64,000 nt of DNA from Heliocidaris erythrogramma (lineage: Eukaryota > Echinodermata > Echinoidea > Camarodonta > Echinometridae). The notes beneath the pieces are model-generated. The model searched no databases. It saw only the letters and a program-made list of their open reading frames with translations, and was not told the origin of the DNA. The number at the start of each line of letters is the position of its first letter. Within the stretch, counting starts at the first letter, position 1. This document shows, in pieces, positions 12,709 to 24,100 of the stretch. Made by a program: the position numbers and the translations under genes. The stretch is from contig CM046858.1 in NCBI GenBank assembly GCA_025617745.1, positions 30,828,534 through 30,892,533 on the forward strand. The letters run 5' to 3'.

Positions 12709-12895
12709 AATGCCAGAGGAAAAAATGCCAGAGGTAAAAATGCCAGAGGTAAAAATGCCAGAGGTAAAAATGCCAGAGGAAAAAATGCCAGAGGTAAAAA
12801 TGCCAGAGGTAAAAATGCCAGAGGTAAAAATGCCAGAGGAAAAAATGCCAGAGGAAAAAATGCCAGAGGAAAAAAATGCCAGAGGTAAAATGGCA
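12709..12895 (+). repeat. 15-bp minisatellite, left arm of the MULE locus
   Basis: About 12 copies of ATGCCAGAGGTAAAA, with T or A variants in the tail. The same unit recurs in reverse orientation at 14441-14631. Because 15 is a multiple of three, all frames over the array stay open. They are not genes. Confidence 0.9.
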
Positions 12896-13641
12896 GAGAT
12901 AAACACGCGATGGGTGATGTCAGGAACAAAAAATAAAGAGGCAAAATATGCCACCTGCATACTAGGAGAATATAGGTGAAAAATCATGCACATTCAGTTT
13001 ATATAAACAAAATATTCAAATTGAATTAAAAGTGAAAAAAGGAATATAATATTGAAGTGTTTAACCAAAAGGGTCGCCAACTGAAAGTGAGTGGCAAACA
13101 ATACATACATGCTATATCCGGGTTGGGGGGGGGGGGATACTCATAACAAATTCGGGGACAGAAAACTCATTAAAAAAAAAAAACAAGTATCCTTTGTCCA
13201 CATCATAAAAAGTAGGAAACTAAATAGACCTATATGACTGCATTTTGTTTAAGAAGACCTACGGTGATTATATTTGAGGCCAACTTGCGTAAATATGTTT
13301 AGACGATGTGTCCAGTTCTTTATTCAATGTTTTCTCGCTTTCGTTATTATTTGGGGACACATCAAGGAGAGTGTAATCGGGGGAATCTATTGAAACTACA
13401 TGATCCTTGAGTAAGTCCACTCTGCAGCTAATAAAGCGAGTAAATAGGCCTACAGAAAATAGAATTGAAGTTGCGTATAGGTTAAGCCATTGGCGGATCC
13501 GGGGGCACTTCCGGCCCGTGCCCCTTTTTTGTTTGCTTGTCAGAGAATAATGGAGGGAAAGTGGACCCCCATACCCCCTCCCCCCGAGCAAATTTTGGAG
13601 GTCTGGCGAAAAAAAAAATTTCAAGGTAGAACAACAATAAT

Positions 13642-14161
13642 AGGGAACTGTATATTAATCGCACTCGTGGGTGCAAAGGCACGATAAAGACTGATCTGAA
13701 TAGGGCACAACCGCGTTTAGGAAACCCTCACAACCATGAGCTAGACCATTTGGCATCTGAAATAGCGAAGGCTAGGCAGGAGATGAAGGCGCGGGCTTCT
13801 GCAACCAATGATTCACCAAAACAGATATACAGATACTATAAGAAATCTTCCGAGGAAGGCACAGGCACGCCTTCCAAGCATGCAGGGCTGTCATCACTCG
13901 TAAACCAACGAAGGGGCCCGGCAGAACCGGCAACACTGAGGGAGCTACATGGACCAGGACAACACCCTCACAGAAGGTCCACAACCAACCCAATTTCTGT
14001 TGTATGACAACGGGCCTGAGGCCGAGAAAATTGCCTTTGCCACAGAGGAATGTCTTAGGCACTTTGCAAACGCAGAAAGGTGCTTCATGGATGGCAATTT
14101 TGCTCAGGCCCCCAAACTCTTCAAACAACTCTACATAGTGCGAGTACGGAAATTGAGATAA
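13642..14161 (+). pseudogene. FLYWCH plus MULE transposase fragment
   Basis: In the first frame (13642-14007) the sequence gives TRGCKG, then NPHNHELDHLA: the end of a FLYWCH zinc finger with its paired cysteine and HNH residues. A linker follows. In another frame (13949-14161) it gives FLLYDNG, FATEECLRHFANA and FMDGNFAQAPKLFKQLY. This is the start of the MULE transposase domain, with the DG(T/N)F motif that carries the first catalytic aspartate. At least one frameshift lies between about 13930 and 13990, and the FLYWCH tryptophan position reads Arg. The protein stops shortly after the DGNF motif, so the remaining catalytic residues are missing. It is a dead remnant of a Mutator-like DNA transposon. 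Confidence 0.8.
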
Positions 14162-14440
14162 ATGGGATGGTACAATGTCAACAAATTTGGGAACGCTTCG
14201 GTTCTGTGAATAGAAAAAAAAAATCACATTTTCTACGTTATGCCTCCCGTCCTCCACAATTAATAGTTTCGAGGAGGGGCAAACATATTTTAACATTTTG
14301 CTTCCCAAAGCTTAGAAAGGACACGCCCCCGTCCTCAGGATTTCCACCCCGTGGCCTATGTACAAGAATAAAAAATCACACAATTTACTCAATCTTAGCT
14401 CAAATTTCCTCAGATTTTCTTTTCTGACAACTTTTCCCTT

Positions 14441-14631
14441 TTACATTTACCACTAGCATTTTTACCTCTGGCATTTTTACCTCTGGCATTTTTACCTCTG
14501 GCATTTTTTCCTCTGGCATTTTTACCACTGGCATTTTTTCCTCTTGCATTTTTACCACTGGCATTTTTACCTCTGGCATTTTTACCACTGGCAATTTTAC
14601 CTCTGGCATTTTTACCTCTGGCATTTTTACA
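14441..14631 (-). repeat. 15-bp minisatellite, right arm of the MULE locus
   Basis: About 12 copies of the unit seen at 12709-12895, in reverse orientation (TTTTTACCTCTGGCA). Just outside, the sequence TTTTTACACCGAACC partly mirrors ACGGTGCCAGGTAAAAA at the outer edge of the left array. The pair thus looks like minisatellite-bearing terminal inverted repeats. Confidence 0.9.
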
Positions 14632-14856
14632 CCGAACCTAATGTACATGTAAGTGTAGATATCTTGAAAGGTTAATTTCATTACTATCTGTTGATCTAAA
14701 AGATGCCCCACCAACGAGAGAGGTTAATCAATCAAGATATTTTAAGCATATTGTATATAATATACACAGGTATATATATACATACAAAACTATGGTTATC
14801 GGGACCTATAACAATGCGATTTATTCCGTCAGAGTGAAAACGCGGACATCGAGCAA

Positions 14857-14907
14857 GGTTATGGGGACATTGGGATGACGTATAACAATGCGAATGTCCC
14901 CATAACC
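14857..14907. repeat. Short inverted repeat
   Basis: Arms GGTTATGGGGACATT at 14857-14871 and its complement at 14893-14907, with a 21-bp loop. The word TATAACAATGCGA occurs in the loop and again near 14806. Confidence 0.7.
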
Positions 14908-14954
14908 ATATATATATATATGTAGAAAGAAAACTGCTGAAAGCGTTTGTAATG

Positions 14955-15030
14955 CATTGTGGCCAATTTCATTTTTACACTCGAATTTTCGCCGCTCCCT
15001 GGCGTCTTCTTCAGGAGAACAATAAATGTT
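14955..15030 (-). other. CTGAAGA...GGCGAAA motif, Penelope-end-like
   Basis: On the minus strand CTGAAGAAGACGCC is followed, after a short loop, by GCGGCGAAAATTCGAG. CTGANGA, then a short stem, then GAAA is the core order of hammerhead ribozymes. Such motifs occur in the terminal parts of Penelope-like elements. Stems I and III could not be completed by eye, so this is only a lead. Confidence 0.2.
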
Positions 15031-15068
15031 AAGGTATCATACAAATAATTGAAATAGTTATAGTTCTA

Positions 15069-15143
15069 GCGCGCGCATCCTCAGTCAGATATAGGTTGCT
15101 TAGAAACCGCCTCTGTGAGAGATCTGACTGAGGATGCGCGCGC
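15069..15143. repeat. Inverted repeat with perfect 22-bp arms
   Basis: Arms GCGCGCGCATCCTCAGTCAGAT (15069-15090, quoted here only as its outline GCGCGC...CAGAT) and the complement at 15122-15143, with a 31-bp loop. Probably a miniature foldback element. Confidence 0.75.
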
Positions 15144-15691
15144 TTTACAAAAAAATGATGGATATAATTATGTACATGAGAAAAGAGTAATGTGCGCATA
15201 ATCTATGTAATTTACGTAATAATACACAATATCCCAAGTGGTATTAGCGGCAAAGATTCAAAATAATAGTATTGAAACAAAGGAGAATTGATACCAAATC
15301 ATTAATAAAGAACATGTGACTGAAAAGATACAAAAACTTAGCAAAAATATGTAAATCCATTGAGAAAGTAAAGATCTCTATTAAGACCTTTTCCTTCAAA
15401 ACTTCTGCTCTTAAAGGCGGTCAGTCGCCGGTTTCAGTGGGGAAAAATCTGTGTTTGCTGATGCTGCAAAATAGTTCTTGCGCATACGAAATTAGGTCTA
15501 GTCGAAAGTATATTGAGGATCAGCGAAATGTCTTTCTCCTCGGCAAAAAATCCGCATATATCGCTGTGATATTGTAAGTTGTACTGAATAGCGAACGAAT
15601 ACATGTTTTGCGCTATGTGTGTCCTGCAATCTGCTGTCTGACGCCGTACCATTATATTTATACTATAGAACAAAGCAATTTCATCTTTATT

Positions 15692-17134
15692 ATGGATGAC
15701 ACTTTCAGTATTTCGGAGTTAGCGACAGATATCTCAATTCTAAACGTGGAGGGAGATTTGGAGCCGACTGCCTGTAAATGTTCAGGAAGCTAGCTGCTGC
15801 AGTGCTGATACAAAACGGGCAGACGGATGTGCCCTTGCAAGAGTGAAGGCCATCCCTGCACACTGCGGTGTTCCTGCGGGAAACGTCGCCCGTGCATCAA
15901 CCGGGAACCCGATGGCGATGACGATGAATCAACTTCAAATGTGAGTACGGTAGATCATTATCTCAGCCTATTTATCCGAACCATGGTCTATGCAACAAAT
16001 TCGATCATTTTTCTTGCGATTTGTCACTGTGTAATAACTAAATTCAGACTCAAGAGAAATATAATTTAATTATAGTGTGAATGTGAGATGTCACAGCCAG
16101 GGCCTAGGTCTGAGATAGTGTGTTTGTAAGAATCTTCATTCATTCAAAATGAAACTAAAGAAGGAAGAATGAGAAGAAGAAGGAATCTATTTATAAATGA
16201 AGGTATGCCAAGATGTAATTAGAATCAACACCAGACATGTCAATTGGTGATTGGCGAACTGGCTTCACCTGTGTGAGCAGTGACGAAGTACCTCCCCCCC
16301 CCCCCCTGTAAAATACCAACAGAAATTGATTTGAAGGGGGGAAGTCTAGTACAGGCTTTTGCAAGTCAGAGTCACAGTAATGTTTGAATGTATACACACA
16401 TGTTTGTATGTATATCTTATTGTGACTCCAAAGATTCAAATACACCTAGTGGTACCAAATATATCAATACAATGGAACCTATTAATATTTTCCCCTACAA
16501 ATTTAATAATTTTATGATTTTTTCACCAAAACAGTATTTCCATACTTGAACTTTGAACAGGGTGGAATGTGCACTTTACATTATTTACATTTATTTTTTC
16601 CTTACTTTATTCACTGCTGTTTTTCTTTTTTCTTACTCAATGTAGAAATTTGTGATGGATCAAGAGAGAGCTGATCTAGAACGCGTCACCATCCAGTTCC
16701 TCTGCAGATTCACAGATGTTTACTTGGATGCCATAGCAGCTGTAGAGCCTACCCAACCTGCTGAAGAAAGGCCTGGACCGAGCAGCCGGCCTGCATCATG
16801 GTGTTATATGTGGTGGAAGATATGTGCCCATGCCAAAGGAGGTAGAGAATGTGTGTGTTGCCATGTCCGCACCTGCGTCGTGACTGCTCAATACTTCACT
16901 GATGCATTTCTAAATGGCAATGTCTTGGTTGCATGCATGGCAGCTAGCAAGCAACAATGAATTTTCAAGGGACATTCCGAGGTTGAATGAATCGTACCGG
17001 CATTATGCCTACAAACAATTCACGTATATATATTCACTAGGTCTAATATTCACCATGGGTACTTGGGAGCAGGAAACAGGAGAGTTGTTCCATCATGTGC
17101 TACACTGCGGATAAGGTATGCCTATCTATTCCCC
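15692..17134 (+). pseudogene. P2X7 C-terminal-domain-like gene, two exons, frame-broken
   Basis: Exon 1 (ATG 15692 to 15940) encodes a Cys-rich block ending CPCKSEGHPCTLRCSCGKR. A GTGAGT donor at 15941 and a pyrimidine-rich TAG acceptor ending at 16645 define a 705-bp phase-0 intron. Exon 2 opens KFVMDQERADLERV and then matches the P2X7 intracellular (P2RX7 C-terminal) domain piece by piece: VPMPKEVENVC, then CCHVRTCV, then SYRHYAYKQFTY, then GYLGAGNRRVVPSC, ending RIRYAYLFP near 17134. This domain binds zinc through conserved cysteines and, outside P2X7 itself, occurs in many stand-alone invertebrate proteins of unknown role. The pieces sit in two alternating frames. One break lies in exon 1 (about 15775-15830) and about four in exon 2. 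It is either a decayed family member or a gene hit by base-calling errors. The clean splice sites favour a once-working host gene. Confidence 0.65.
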
Positions 17135-18818
17135 ACGAGGGCTTACAAGGGCTTCGTCAATGGAGTACAAGATTGAAATCCATCTAACATCAATACTGGT
17201 GTTGATCTTTTTTATGTCTCCTTTTATTGTTGAAATTTAGATCTGCTGGACATAGAACTGTTATCCTTCTTTAAAAAAATTGTTTATTATAGTTCCTGTT
17301 TATATTCACATTTTTCTTGGTGATTGTAGTATGTATGTACAAAAGAAAGCATTTTCTGTGCGTAATCATTTAACATAATATTTACGTTAACATTTATCAG
17401 AGAGGAAATATATTCATGTCATTTGAAACAAACCAAAAATCTTATCTGATGAAGGGTTTCCGTTATGACATTGTATAAACTTCATTTAATTTATTTTTCC
17501 CTGTGTATTTCAACGCATTCCATGACCATGTATATGCATGTCTTCTGTGATGTTTTTCTATTTATGGTGAATATTTAGTCTGATTTGTCATGCTGTTTTT
17601 AGCTGAACTAGCAGTCCATTGGGTTTGCTACATGATGTACATTGTGTGAAGTGAGATGCACATGAATTACCTAAACTTCAATAAGAGTTTGCCATTTGGT
17701 GATCAGAAGAAGTGGTTGATCAAAACGATTGTAATATATTGTATCAATGCATGTAATTACAACCAAACAATACCACTTGCCAGCGTATAAGTGATTGTGT
17801 GTGACGTACATTTAACAACATATCTTTTGTACCTACATGTATCTGTGTTCCTGACTGTAATCATTTTATTTAGGTATTTATGGTATTATAAACTGCAATA
17901 TGTCAATGTTGCAATATTCAATGAAAATATCCTTGCCAGCATATTCCTGTGTGAATGTCCATAATATAATGCAATATGAAAACTATACATACATGTATAC
18001 TGTCCAAAATAAATCTGCCAGTGAACGTTGCCATTTTCAGTTGAATGTTGGGTAGCCTTTGATAATGTGATCACACTAAATAGTGAAGTTGTTTTCCTTC
18101 CAAGATTTACTTTTATTGTGATCTGTATACACTGTTTGTATTAGAATTTGCTTATGCAATATGCATAGATCCACAGACCTTTCCTGAAGTATGCCTACAT
18201 GTATACTGTTGAAAGTATAGTTTTACACTTCTCAGCTCATTTTTGTATTTTATTTATTACAATTTGATATACATGTATTCTAGATCCACAAACTTGCCTT
18301 GAAACATGCACATTTAGTGTTGAAATAATAGTTTTGCAATATGAAGTTGATTTCTGCTCATACTAGTTGTATAGATTTATCAGCAGTTATATAATTTTTC
18401 AGAAACGTATGTATTATGAATACAGGGACATTTCTGTTAATTTTTTTATATGCCATTTGCTATTCCATATGGTATGCCTATATACTGTTGAAAGTATAGT
18501 TTTATACTACCGAGCTGATTTTTGTATATATTTTAGTGTTGACAATATAGTTTGAATGTTCAGTTGATTTTTACTCTCACTTGGGTAGTTTTATTACAAG
18601 TTATACGTGTATTATTTTAAAGAAACTTAAAAGTATTACATACAGGAACACCTTTTCTACTTTTCTTTTTCCTTGTTATTTGCCATTTGCAATGGCACTG
18701 CATGTAATATGTAAGGAAGTAAAGGAAGACAGCATGAAAAAGTACTCTTCATTGTGTGTACGTGTCACAAGTTTTGAAGTATTGTAATCTACATACCTTT
18801 TATTTCATTTTATTTTTG
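17135..18818. other. Gene-free DNA with degenerate repeats
   Basis: A word like ACTGTTGAAAGTATAGTTTT recurs at about 18207 and 18485 within loosely repeated blocks of nearly 280 bp. The region could include the 3' UTR of the preceding locus. No further exon is recognised. Confidence 0.5.
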
Positions 18819-18820
18819 TA

Positions 18821-18992
18821 CAGTGGAGCATCATTGATGAACTTCTTGGAACCAAGGAAATTCCCTCTTTATATCAAAACCTTGCTATACCAGGGCTAAA
18901 ATACAATAGAATACAAAAAAGTGGGGACTGGCAAAAATACTGTCTTATAATGAGTTTGTTATACTATTGTTCTTTATAAGGAGGTTCCACTG
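18821..18992 (+). mobile_element. Pogo/mariner-like MITE
   Basis: It opens CAGTGGAGCATC and closes GAGGTTCCACTG. TA lies directly outside both ends (18819-18820, 18993-18994). CAGTGGAACCTC is a common end of pogo/Tigger-type elements in the Tc1/mariner superfamily. It is 172 bp and non-coding. Confidence 0.6.
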
Positions 18993-19019
18993 TACAATGT
19001 ATATACGTGGAGGAAGGCA

Positions 19020-19490
19020 TATGGAGTGAGATAGGAGAGAAGAGAAACAGGAGGGAAATAGAGAACAAGGGAGAAAAATTATCAAGGTCATGAGAGAAAG
19101 AGAGAGTGAAAGATAAGATAGAGAAACGGAACGAGCTAGAATCAGGGCTGTCAAGTAAAGTTTTCCTCCTCAAGTTTATCAATACAAAATTAAGATTAAT
19201 CTATAATTTTATTATCAGGCCCCCTTTTTTTTTCTTATTTTAAAAATAATTCCTGTCAACTCTTTGCACGATGGCCATTCACTTAGTGTCCAGTTTTTAA
19301 AGAATGATTCCCCTCTTTCGAAATCAGCCAGAGAAGAGAAAGAGAAGAGAAAGAGGAGGGAGAGAGGGAGACAGAGAGAGAACAAGGGAGATAAATTATC
19401 AAGGTCAAGAGAGAGAGAGAGAGAGAGAGAGTGAAAGATGAGATAGAGAAACGGAACGTAAGTGAGAATAAAAGAGAGAGTGGAAGGGAA
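19020..19490. repeat. GA-rich simple repeat, duplicated block
   Basis: Two GA-rich blocks share ACAAGGGAGA, ATTATCAAGGTCA and GATAGAGAAACGGAACG (about 19067-19136 and 19382-19458). It is a duplicated purine tract. Open frames here on the minus strand are low-complexity. Confidence 0.75.
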
Positions 19491-19751
19491 TATTAGTGGG
19501 TGTAAGGCCATCGCCAGGGTTCACCTCCGGGGTTCACCTCCGGGGCGCACCCGGCGCTGGCGACCGTAGCCCGTGGAGGTACACTGTACGATTTGCAAAT
19601 GGTGTGCAGCTCAAGCAGATACAACACAAACTTTTTATTCAAAATTTATTTCTTTGTGTTCAATCCACAAATTGTACGCGCCGTGGATACGTAATCTCGT
19701 CTCTACTCTCGACCTCCATTTCGTTCGAAAACCGCTATTATTTTCGTGCCT

Positions 19752-20072
19752 CTAGCCTAGGCATAGACCATAGCATGGAGTATCCCCGAAACTGAAACAT
19801 AGCGTATTGCTGGCAAGCTCAGCTCTCGCCCCTGCGCTGGCAGGCTGTTTACAAATTGTCCGAGCGATTCCGGAAATCTCCGAACTTGCCTTAGGTGGGA
19901 CAGCATAGAAATACACGGGCACCGACGACTGACCGCCTTTAACAATTGCCCGTAATTCATCAATTTTCCTATCGTCGGCTGACTTGTAGCCTCCACCGAA
20001 AAGGCAAACCTTGACATCCATCAACAAAAGACGGAATGATCTCCCTGGAGCTAAACTCTTCAGCCTTCCCAA
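19752..20072 (-). CDS. Exon-like open frame, unknown protein
   Basis: The minus strand stays open for 106 codons. From the methionine at about 20021 it reads MDVKVCLFGGGYKS, then a charged stretch, then VPVYFYAVPPKASSEISG. Composition is protein-like and the DNA is richer in GC than its surroundings, which suits a coding exon. The first 14 or so codons are also present as an inverted copy at 20084-20126, where they again read VKVCLFG. I do not recognise the family. No convincing splice donor was found near the 3' side, so the extent is uncertain. Confidence 0.3.
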   Translation of the reverse strand: MGRLKSLAPGRSFRLLLMDVKVCLFGGGYKSADDRKIDELRAIVKGGQSSVPVYFYAVPPKASSEISGIARTICKQPASAGARAELASNTLCFSFGDTPCYGLCLG

Positions 20073-20126
20073 TCACTCAGTTGTGGATGTCAAGGTTTGC
20101 CTTTTCGGTGCTAGGCTACAAGTCAG
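19979..20126. repeat. Inverted repeat with 43-bp arms
   Basis: Arms 19979-20021 and 20084-20126 are nearly perfect complements around a 62-bp spacer. The left arm is the start of the minus-strand open frame. The right arm borders the inverted Penelope piece, so the structure may have formed during that insertion. Confidence 0.8.
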
Positions 20127-20146
20127 TCATCAATTGTTAAGTGTCA

Positions 20147-21625
20147 GGATCAGTTCCAGCAGACCGATAAGTTGGTCTGTAGGTAGGTTAGGGTCACCCC
20201 TACACACACACACAAAGTTAAATCTACCATCCAAGATCTAGATATAGATGAAAATCTAAAAAAACTGCTCATCCCAAAAGATCCCAAAAGCCCTAACTTA
20301 TACTTTCTCCCAAAGATTCACAAAAAGAATAACCCTGGACGCCCAATAGTTTCCGCCTGCGCATGCCCCACAGTTTTTATATCTTGTTTCGTAGATCACC
20401 ATCTAAGATCCCTCGTCGCAGCCCTCCCATCATGCATCAAAGACACAACTGACTTCCTGAATCATATCCAAAGAATAAATATGACCCACTCCCCTCTCCC
20501 ATCCAGAACCACCCTCGTTACAGCAGACGTTACATCACTCTACACAAACATCCCCCACACAGATGGAATACAAGCTAGCAAGGACACCCTCAATAGGTGC
20601 AGTGACCCTAACCCACCTACAGACCAACTTATCCGTCTGCTGGAACTGAAATCCTTAAAGAACACAATGCAGTACTCCCCCAATCGTGGAAAAGGTATAT
20701 TGACGACATAACTTTTATTTGGGTTGGGTCCCCACGCACACTTTCTCGATTCGAACAAACGATGAATTCAATCCACCCCAAAATCAAATTCACCTTCGAA
20801 AATTCAGACAATAGTGTTCATTTTCTAGATCTGAACATCAAACTGGAACAAAATACCCTTCAAACTAACCTATAGAGCAAAGAAACGGATTCCCACACAT
20901 TTCTCTGAACGAATCCCTTTAGTAACAACGTATGGCCCCGACACACATAACATCCGTAAAATCCTGTCTCATCACCATCAAACTCTACACCAATCAGAAG
21001 ATCTCAAGAAAGTTTTTCCCGACCCCCCAATAGTAGCATACAGACGTGCATGCACACTCCGTGACATCTTAGTCTTCTCCGGAGACCCCAAATAAAAAAA
21101 AAGTCATGAAAACACAGAACAGACCGGCTTTTATAAATGCCCTGCAAAAAGATGTATTCTTCACACACATGTAATAGAGGGAAGGAAGTTTTTGAGCTCA
21201 GTAACTGGCGAAGAATTCCCAGTAACCACATGACTAGACTGTAAATCATCATGGGTAATTTATCTAATCACATGCAGAAAAAGCAAACAACAATATGTGG
21301 GCAAGACAGAAACCTCCCTCTATACTAGATTTAGCAACACCCGCTCAGAAATCCGTAACTTCAACTCATCCAACTACAAGGTCCTCCCATACACAATCCA
21401 TTTCAACCAACCAAATCACTCCATCAACGACGTACTCATAATGGGCATTGAATCTATTCACAACAAATCCCGTCAAACCATCCTCCATAGAGAATCCTTT
21501 TGGATCGGAAAGTTACACACTCTCAACCCGGAAGGCATTAATGTTGACCAATAACCCTTCACCCCGTATTACACACTCCCCACCCGGAAGGCATTAATGC
21601 TGACCAATAACCTTTCACCCTCAAA
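20147..21625 (+). mobile_element. Penelope-like element (RT plus GIY-YIG), broken
   Basis: The reverse transcriptase part shows LPKIHKKNNPGRPIVSA near 20310, then LVTADVTSLYTNIPHTDG (motif A, about 20513-20570), then a YIDDI box near 20700 and HFLDLNI. A PLE-typical PPIVAYRRACTLRDILV follows near 21020 and a Cys-rich linker FYKCPAKRC near 21130. The GIY-YIG endonuclease domain runs from about 21253 to 21553: QQYVGKTETSLYTRF, HSINDV, ESFWIGKLHTLNPEG. This order, RT then GIY-YIG, defines Penelope-like elements. The coding region is spread over several frames with a number of breaks. A 45-bp inverted copy of the RT segment at 20600-20645 lies at 20147-20195. The last codons of the GIY-YIG part are duplicated in tandem (about 21530-21560 and 21580-21612). 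Confidence 0.85.
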
Positions 21626-23150
21626 CCCATTCACTCAATCCATACACTCAGCATGACGCCACATTCCCACACAAGCATGACAAGTTTACAGGTGTAACAC
21701 TCTAAATATTAGTTCTGTTGCGTGGTAATAACAAACACAGGTTGAGTCCAATGTTATAGCGAAGTGCATATAAGTATTTATTTTGCCATCCACGCACACA
21801 TAAATATGGGTGACAGTCACAGAGTCACAGAGTTATAAAATGGGAAAGCAATGGAATCGCGGCCGAAGAACTTTCTACACTCCTTTTTCTACTGTCCACA
21901 CACAGTGGCAGGAGTATATTGCTAGATCCAGAAACTGGAATTATTGCCAAGAGCACAAGGCTCCGTCCTCTTTTATATGAGGCATTAGAGAGAGCAAAGA
22001 ATGGGTATAAAACATGTATGCTCTTTAAACTATCAACACTGAATGATACAGCGAGGATAAGGATAACTACCGTATTCTCCTTGAGACAATCATGGAGGTC
22101 TTGGAATAGAGAAAGGGTCAATAAACATATTATGAATAAGTTATATTCCAGGCTAGGGACCAGGGTTACCACAAAATAGGGTGATATGTAATTAATATGG
22201 ATACACTATATTTTGGATTATACTCCTGCTATTTCCTATCTTACACAGGTATTATTTTGTACTATTTCTTTGCTCTATTTTCTTATATGTATCGATCATT
22301 ATCTGCTGTATGTGTCCTTATTATATTGTCCTGATTTGTTTTGAGTTGTAACAACTCAGAACTCAGAAACGAACAACTGATACTGATATAGTTTATATAC
22401 ATAAGAAGTTCACGTACATTCGTATATAACCCACGCAACGTACGTACCATATGCTTTACCACATTATATTTATGGTATACTTTACCAGTATTGAATTGTA
22501 TATATATATATTTTTTTTTTTTTCATTATACATAATTATGTTTTATGACATACTATAATGATTATAAATCGATGTGATAGTATACTAAACGTATATCATA
22601 GACCTTTTTCTGATGTCCTATACTCTACACACATTGATTTAATTCAGAACATGCACTTACCTAACTTAAATGTTATCTATAATAACATACATATATATCA
22701 TATAATTTATTTAAACACAATTTGTGAATAATTCTCTATAGATTCATGGAAAACCTGTTGATTTCATCAAAGACGGGATGAAGTTCTTAGTACTCTGAAC
22801 CTCTATACATGGTAAATTTTTGTTCTCATTGTCTATACTTATTACTCTATATTCTCAGTTTGAACACATATACATTTATAAATGAATTGTTATCACACTT
22901 TTATGCTGATTTTAAATATGTAATAAGCAATTATGGTGCTAATAGTTATTATAAAGATATATTTGGAATAAAGATCAGATACGTGCCGGGTAGTAGCAGT
23001 TTAACTAGAATAATGTGTTTAGCAGTAGAGAACGAGAAGTAGTTCATCACGATTTAATTTTAACATTAATGATAACCAAATTATAAGTAATCAAGAGTTA
23101 AACTTTATTTTTTTATTTCAGCCATCATATTGTACTTATGTATTTTGTTT
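21626..23150. other. AT-rich DNA, possibly the 3' part of the Penelope-like element
   Basis: An 86-codon frame at 21919-22179 starts MLDPETGIIAKSTRLRP but matches nothing I know. The rest is AT-rich and without recognised features. Confidence 0.4.
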
Positions 23151-23157
23151 ACACAGT

Positions 23158-23200
23158 CATCCTGATGAAGATCTTTAGATCGAAAGCTTGATTGAATAAA
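23158..23200 (+). other. CTGATGA...GAAA motif, Penelope-end-like
   Basis: CCTGATGAAGATC, a 4-base loop, GATCGAAAGCTTG. The core CTGATGA and GAAA flank a 4-bp stem as in a hammerhead ribozyme, with one unpaired extra A. It lies 1.5 kb downstream of the GIY-YIG domain. Cleavage-site stems were not convincing. Confidence 0.25.
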
Positions 23201-24096
23201 AGAGAAGTATAGAAGCTACGGCCATTTCATAGTCCATTTCTTTCGCTATATATATATATATAAAAACAGAGAATGATGGAACACACATCCACACCTCTCT
23301 CGCTATATATGTATAAATATATATAATAAGGTCTCTCAGCATTACATAGACGTCATTTTCTTGATAACGTAGGCCTAGGCATATTAACATAAGTAGTTAT
23401 GATATATTGTACTCGGTTCGGATTGTATAGGTAATAAAAATAACATTTGACACTTTTGATTGATAAACTCAAAAGTTCTAACCCCTGTCAAGCCCAAATT
23501 GTAAACTTAATTGGGGGACAACTCTCCAATCTGTTGTGCACTATTTAACATCATTAAGTTTCCGTTCTTTCCTAAGCCTTGGGGCTGTTCTCAAATATAT
23601 TATGGATAACATGCTGCTACATGTCCCCCAATAAAGAAAATATCCTACTTACATGTAGTGACAACATTAAACAAGAGTATTGTAGAATTATTGTTTCATT
23701 ATTTCAAGACTCTTCAATCATGTCAATGCAGTGGCCATTTTCGGGAGAAGGAAGTGTGTTTGAGCATAACAAATTATTGGAGAGAAAGAGGTGCACGAGC
23801 AGTAGTGGACTAAAGAAAAATATCCATTAAGAAAGAGAATGGAAACATAAAAATAAATTTAACGTATATAGCGCCAAATCCACTCTGTGGAGTGCCAATG
23901 GCGTATGTAGAAATTAATTAAGAATTAAACAGAAATGTTTTACATGATTTTTAAAAGATTCAGATGTTATACATTTTCAGGAAGGCTATTCCATAATTTA
24001 ATACATGCGTGGGCAAAATGATCTTTGCGACTTTAGGGATTACAAGAGAACTGGAAGTGGATGAGCGCAAAGACCTCGCGGGGTGTAATTTTCAAT
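23201..24096. other. AT-rich DNA with a LINE/SINE-like 3' tail
   Basis: At about 23860-23905 the minus strand reads TTTGGCGCTATATACG and then a T/A-rich tail. Many L2/CR1-related tails contain GGCGCTATATAAATAAA. The remaining DNA shows TA microsatellite runs near 23250 and no genes. Confidence 0.3.
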
Positions 24097-24100
24097 TTAA

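Noticed and set aside
12619-12993. Frames with a repeating SGIF or KNARG peptide
   Set aside because: The 15-bp minisatellite is stop-free in all frames because its unit is a multiple of three.
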